From the NCBI GenBank assembly GCA_023974075.1, contig CM043792.1, forward strand, positions 8,468,456-8,532,455: a stretch of 64,000 nucleotides of DNA, in the 5' to 3' direction. The notes beneath the pieces were generated by a model, which searched no databases, had not been told where the DNA came from, and was given only the letters and a program-made list of their open reading frames with translations. The translations under genes were made by a program, and so were the position numbers. Origin of the DNA: Chaenocephalus aceratus. Lineage: Eukaryota; Chordata; Actinopteri; Perciformes; Channichthyidae. This document shows, piece by piece, positions 56,061 to 64,000 of the stretch. Position 1 is the first letter of the stretch, and every line of letters begins with the position of its first letter.

Positions 56061-58639
56061 TGATTAGTACTAAATCAAACATATCATTTAAACAACAAGA
56101 TGCAGTAAAACATGTTTTTATTGTCAAAGAAAAGTGGAAAATAAAATAAAACAGGAAAGAAAAGATCACATACAGTGTGTCTATCTTTACAGAACCAATC
56201 ATGGTATAATATAATATGCCATCATAACGCTTTAACGTGTTATTTGCTCAAGAAGAGCTGACAAACAATTGTTTCATGACAAAGAGTTCTTTGCGTATTC
56301 ACACCTCATAATACTCAAGCTAGAGAAACTGGTGTCTGGAAAGTAAACTGCATGTAAAATATAACAAGTATCGCTGTACATTGATTGCACTTTCACACAT
56401 TTGAGAGGAAGACAGGAGCAATGAGTCTATATTAAAGTTAAGACTATGTGTATTCATGTGGAGTTGTTTGGTTATCCAACAACCTATCAGAAGTTATGTT
56501 TTAGAAAAAAAGGGAAATTCCTCTAAAAAACACTGCCACCCTGTCGAGTCCCAAGTGTTGTTCTTGGCACATAGAAGGTCAGCTATTCATTTACAAGGCT
56601 CTTTGGCCTTTCTAAGATGAGCTTTTTAAGGTCCTAATAGAATTGTGCCTCGAGCTGTTTAGGCTTTTACACCTTGAAGCTCAGACGCTCTTCCTCGACT
56701 GCTTAACATCTACTCTGCTAAGAATCACTACTTAAAACTTCTAAAAGGAGTCTGATATGAAGGAGTCCTCTTGAAAAAAAGATATGTATCCTGCATAATA
56801 GTTATTAATCTAGTAAACTGCTCCTAGTTAATTTTGAAAGATGCACACAGAGAATAGTTAGTACCAAAAACCCCACACAAAAAAACAACATACATTAAAT
56901 CACTCCTACATCAAACATAATTTGGCAAATATTATTTATCATCATAGTGCTGGTGTCACAGTATTTACATAATAAAAACAAATTCTTAGAAACTTTTGTC
57001 AATCATATCTCCGGCTTTTACTTGCTGGTACCAGTTTAAATTGTGGATCAGTTGTTTTCTGAACAGTATTTAGGCCAAGAATAACATGAATAAACACTTT
57101 TTATGACGTAAACAGAGACTGTGATACCTCAATCTTAACGGCCGCATTTAAAAACTCTGACATTTGGAGGAAAAGTCAGTGAAATGGAATCTATGGCGTG
57201 TCGCAAAGTGAATCAATCCAGATCTTTTGCATCAACTTAAAACACCGATTTGCTTCATTAACCATTAGCATAACTTTCTGAGCCTTGAAGGGATGGAGAG
57301 TTCAACATGGAGAAAGCTTTGTAGCTTGGTGTGTCACCGATCTACTGTCAGACTAAATACTGTTAAAAGACAGGGGGCCATAGTACTAATACAGCTCATT
57401 TAAAGCGCAATAAAGTCAAACGTGTTTACCATGGATGTATTATACGAACTGGATACCAGATTCCAAGATGGCGCTAAGTTAATCGAAAACATATTGCTTG
57501 AGGAGCTCATAGGCGTTCTGACTCCCAACCAAGCAATAACGCGGTCAGTGGCCCGACCAAGCCCCCAGGAAGAGCGCTAAGCTTTAAAGCACATTTTTGT
57601 TGTGGCTAAACATTGAATTACAACTTCCATATTAGACACGTTATGTCATGTGCCCCAAAAATACTTTTCCCATTGATTTACATTGGGAGGAATGCGTGTC
57701 ATTTTTTAATAGTAAAACTACGTCTTAGTAGCGGCTTGGAGGCGGGGTTTAGGGAAACGCAACATGGCATGCTCGACAGTCCCCATGAATGCAGACGGTC
57801 GACAGAAGGTTCAGGTGATTTTGGACTTGAAAGTTAGGCCCTTTGTGTTACAGTACATTGAGGTAAGAGGTCAGGGCAGATGGACTGGGTCAAACCAATT
57901 CAATATTTTCCAGGTGGACTTACTTACATGACCCAAGCCACCATTTGTACTATATATTTAACCATATATAAACCCTAACCCTAAACGTAACCAAGTCGTA
58001 ACTGAACCCATCTTATATCGAGTATGTGACGTAATGTTGAGGTTTATCGGACTATCCTGCATGTTGAATTGCGAGACTAAAGGAGTACCAAGTTCTTAAG
58101 AAAAATGTATACCGATGGGACCTGACTCATTAGTGCTTTTCCGTTAAATGTTCACAATGTCACACTCATTCAAATCTCTTACTCTAGTTACATTTTACAA
58201 GAACTAAACCTAAATCGTTTTTCCATTTGTAGAAAAACAAAGTGATTGATTATTATGACCTTGTTTGGAATTCAAGCTTTCCTGTCAGTTTGTTTGTTGT
58301 AGTAGGTACAGTTGGCCACTGGAGGCACTGCATCCAGGGTTCGTGAAGAAGGATTATATTTCTGTTTAATTTTGTGGCGTGACCAGGGCCTATTTCTGGA
58401 TTTCCTTTTGTCATTTCGTACATTTAGTTTGAGTTCTTTTTCTGTGTGATGATGTTTCTGCTGCTGTACATCGTGGCATTTGTGTTCATTAGGCATTGGG
58501 AATTCACTTCCTGCATGAATCAGCAACAAAAGCTCATTCTAAAAATACTTTAAACATCTTCAAAAAGCCAATAAACGTTGCTTTAGTGTAATAAAAAAAG
58601 AGTCTGTTATTCCTCATGAGTTCATTTTCCAACTATTCC
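56061..58639. other. intergenic, downstream of foxj1
   Basis: No exon seen. 57400-57860 looks like a dispersed repeat (CCCATTGATTTACATTGGG). A short telomere-like AACCCTAACCCTAAA lies at 57970-57985. The foxj1 3' UTR must lie in 58.2-58.6 kb. Confidence 0.5.
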
Positions 58640-61971
<3,332 letters not shown>

Positions 61972-63000
61972 GGCTCTTTCTTTCTTTTTTCTTTCTCTCT
62001 CTCTCTCTCCGTTACCCTCCTTCCCCTGCCACCGCCTGACAGGACACAAAATATACACCCGACTTTAACAAAGTGCGAACAGGCAGGACAATGATGAGCC
62101 TTATTTGAAAACAGAGCCTCTGTGTGCGCGTTTGTGCATAAAGTCAACGTCTTTTCAACAACCATTTAAATCCACTGGCTAGTCTGTCACCTGGATGTCT
62201 GAGTGATGACGCTTTAGAAACTAAACTTTGAAAACAATGGTGACAAAAACACTGGCCTCTGACTTTATGTCTCAAAGTCTCCATGAAAAACTGGTGCGCA
62301 CTTGACGCTCAGCGCAGAAAAGAGTCATTACCAACTCCAATGATCAGCTTGAAACCTAACCCAATGTATTAACTAGTTAAATAAACGTTTAACTATAACT
62401 TTTTTTTTAAACACCGACTGTTATATACATTGAGATGTAAAGACATGCTCACATGTTGGAGGTTTTACGCGTAACATCCGCACATTATAATGGGCATGGT
62501 TTGCTCCAAATATAACGACTAAAATGCTGATTATTCTACGGTCAATATTTCAATGCAAATGAAATAATAAGCATGCCATATATAGTTTGTGATCAACAAA
62601 CTAGTCATACCTAAACGTGCGTATTAACAGGATATCCAAGGCCTTTTGGGAAAGTTTACAGGTGTATTATATTCTGGGGATGGATCCAATTTAAACTCAC
62701 CTTTTTCTGCTGTTATGTTGAGTCGAGGTGTTTTTAAATCCAGCACGTACAGAGCCTCAGCCTGCTTCACCTGGGGTCAGAATTGTGTGAGAATTAGGGA
62801 ACGTTGGATTCCTGTGCACGGTGTTTGGCGCGGTGCTGGCCGCTTCTCCTCTAACGGGCAGGATCCTCCGGTGGGGGCCGTTTAATACCTGGGGCTGCAG
62901 GAGGTTTGTCCAGAAACCATAGAAACGATGCACCCCCCACTTGTAAACAGCTTCCCGTTCCTCCATTGGCCTCCTGGTTTCTATAGTGTTGAACATTTGT
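61972..63000 (-). promoter_or_regulatory. foxj1: candidate foxj1 5' UTR exon and promoter
   Basis: Inferred. An acceptor (GTCCTGTCAG, exon from 62035) lies just upstream of the start codon. A matching donor, CCCCAG/GTGAAG, lies at 62771/62770. On the minus strand a CCAAT box (plus-strand ATTGG at 62965-62969) and the X-box-like sequence GAAACCATAGAAAC (62913-62926) precede it. RFX factors bind X-boxes and act with FOXJ1 in ciliogenesis, so the site fits, but one half-site deviates from consensus. Confidence 0.5.
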
Positions 63001-63474
63001 AATCACTCTCAAGTCAACTGAGGCTGCAGGGTTTCAAGCTGAGGCTCGCGGACCAAAAGAGGGACCTGAGCGAACTGTATGTGCTGGAAGAATTTTCCAG
63101 ATCGTTGACTGCAGTAAAACTATAGGCTACTTATACCACACTGAACATTGTCCTGCATTTAAAACATTATATTACAAGTAAGATATGTTTCAGCCAAATG
63201 TAATTAAAATACTAGAATTCAAGTATTCATTGTGCAGTATAAAAATCATGCAGGAATGTAAGAGAATACCGCTTTCAGTCTCTTAAATGAGGACATGTTC
63301 AGATTTTTTTTGTTTTATATCATAAAGTGAAGATCTTTTGGTTTTTGGAAACAGGACATTTTATACACCAAACCATTAATCTAGAAAAATAATCGGCATA
63401 TAAATGATACAACAAATCAAAGACTCAGAAAGTGGAAGCAGATTTGTGTATTGGTTTCTTTCTCTTATTCATAC

Positions 63475-64000
63475 GTTTACTGCACACCATGTCATTGTAC
63501 TGCATTACATGTACTCCTACTGAAGAACATGTACTTTGAGAGCACAGCTTTTAATGCACAACATATACATTTACTGCATGATATGTACATTCATTGCACA
63601 GTTTTCACTGCACAATGTGAACTTTTTCTGCCCAATATGTTCTTTTACTGCTTGATATGCCTGTTTACTATACAACACTTAGACATGCAGGTTAACTATG
63701 TGTCATTTTTGCACAAAATGTACTGTTACTGCACAACATTTACTTTTACTGCACAACATATGCAGTTTCTTCACAACATATACATTTAATGCAACATATG
63801 TACATTTACTGCATACTTTTATTGCACAGCTTTTACTGACATGCATGATTGATTACTATACAACATATAGTAACATACTTGTATTGCACAAAATGCACTT
63901 TTAATGCACTATACCGTTACTGAACAAAATGTAGTTTTACTGCACAACATGTTCTTTTACTTCAAAACATGCACGTCTACTGCACAAAGTGTGTACTTAT
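63475..64000. repeat. degenerate ~21-bp minisatellite, continues beyond the window
   Basis: About twenty degenerate copies of TTTACTGCACAACATGTACA spaced about 20-30 bases apart. The array is cut by the window end. Confidence 0.85.

Noticed and set aside
57970..57985. Telomere-like AACCCTAACCCTAAA
   Set aside because: Only two to three units, far too short for an interstitial telomere claim.
61972..62058. Upstream in-frame extension of foxj1 (29 codons, MYILCPVRR...)
   Set aside because: GA-rich simple sequence spanning a probable splice acceptor at 62035/62036; family members start at the MLTLSCADPWPEG position.

Overview
This is vertebrate nuclear DNA, most likely from a percomorph-type teleost fish. 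The evidence is small exons with GT/AG junctions, vertebrate-specific proteins (calpain-15 with RanBP2-type zinc fingers, AMDHD2, FOXJ1), very long (TG)n tracts, and a dense load of fish-type transposon relics. The species cannot be named from the sequence.

Three protein-coding genes could be rebuilt exon by exon, all on the minus strand. (1) capn15, coding exons from 21265 down to 5767: 11 exons, about 931 codons. It carries an apparent 1-base insertion that breaks the frame in the penultimate exon. (2) amdhd2, coding exons from 40873 down to 35135: 11 exons, 404 codons. All junction phases agree and all expected metal and catalytic residues are present. (3) foxj1, coding exons 61420-61971 and 58640-59500: 470 codons, with the forkhead domain split by the single coding intron. 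Upstream non-coding exons are inferred for foxj1, amdhd2 and capn15 from splice-site sequences. A further minus-strand exon at 31374-31558 has good splice sites and a strong start context, but I do not recognise its product.

Layout: 1-5.7 kb is repeat-rich sequence downstream of capn15, with nested MITE-like inverted repeats. 5.8-21.3 kb is capn15, whose introns hold a P-superfamily relic, a hAT transposase relic and a 3.1 kb long-inverted-repeat element. 21.3-34 kb is the upstream region of capn15. It contains a 5.4 kb inverted-repeat element with a Tc1 transposon inserted in one arm, a solo LTR, the unassigned exon, and a likely capn15 first exon near 33.5 kb. 35-41 kb is amdhd2. 42-58.6 kb is a gene-poor interval with microsatellites, minisatellites, a tRNA-derived SINE, a LINE fragment and a degenerate tandem field. 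58.6-63 kb is foxj1 with a candidate promoter holding a CCAAT box and an X-box-like site. 63.4-64 kb is a degenerate minisatellite that runs off the window.

The three genes have unrelated jobs: a cytosolic cysteine protease, amino-sugar catabolism, and control of motile-cilia genes. They share orientation and neighbourhood only. No bacterial-style operon, CRISPR or defence system is present. The most unusual content is structural: two large inverted-repeat elements, several long perfect palindromes, and the broken capn15 frame.
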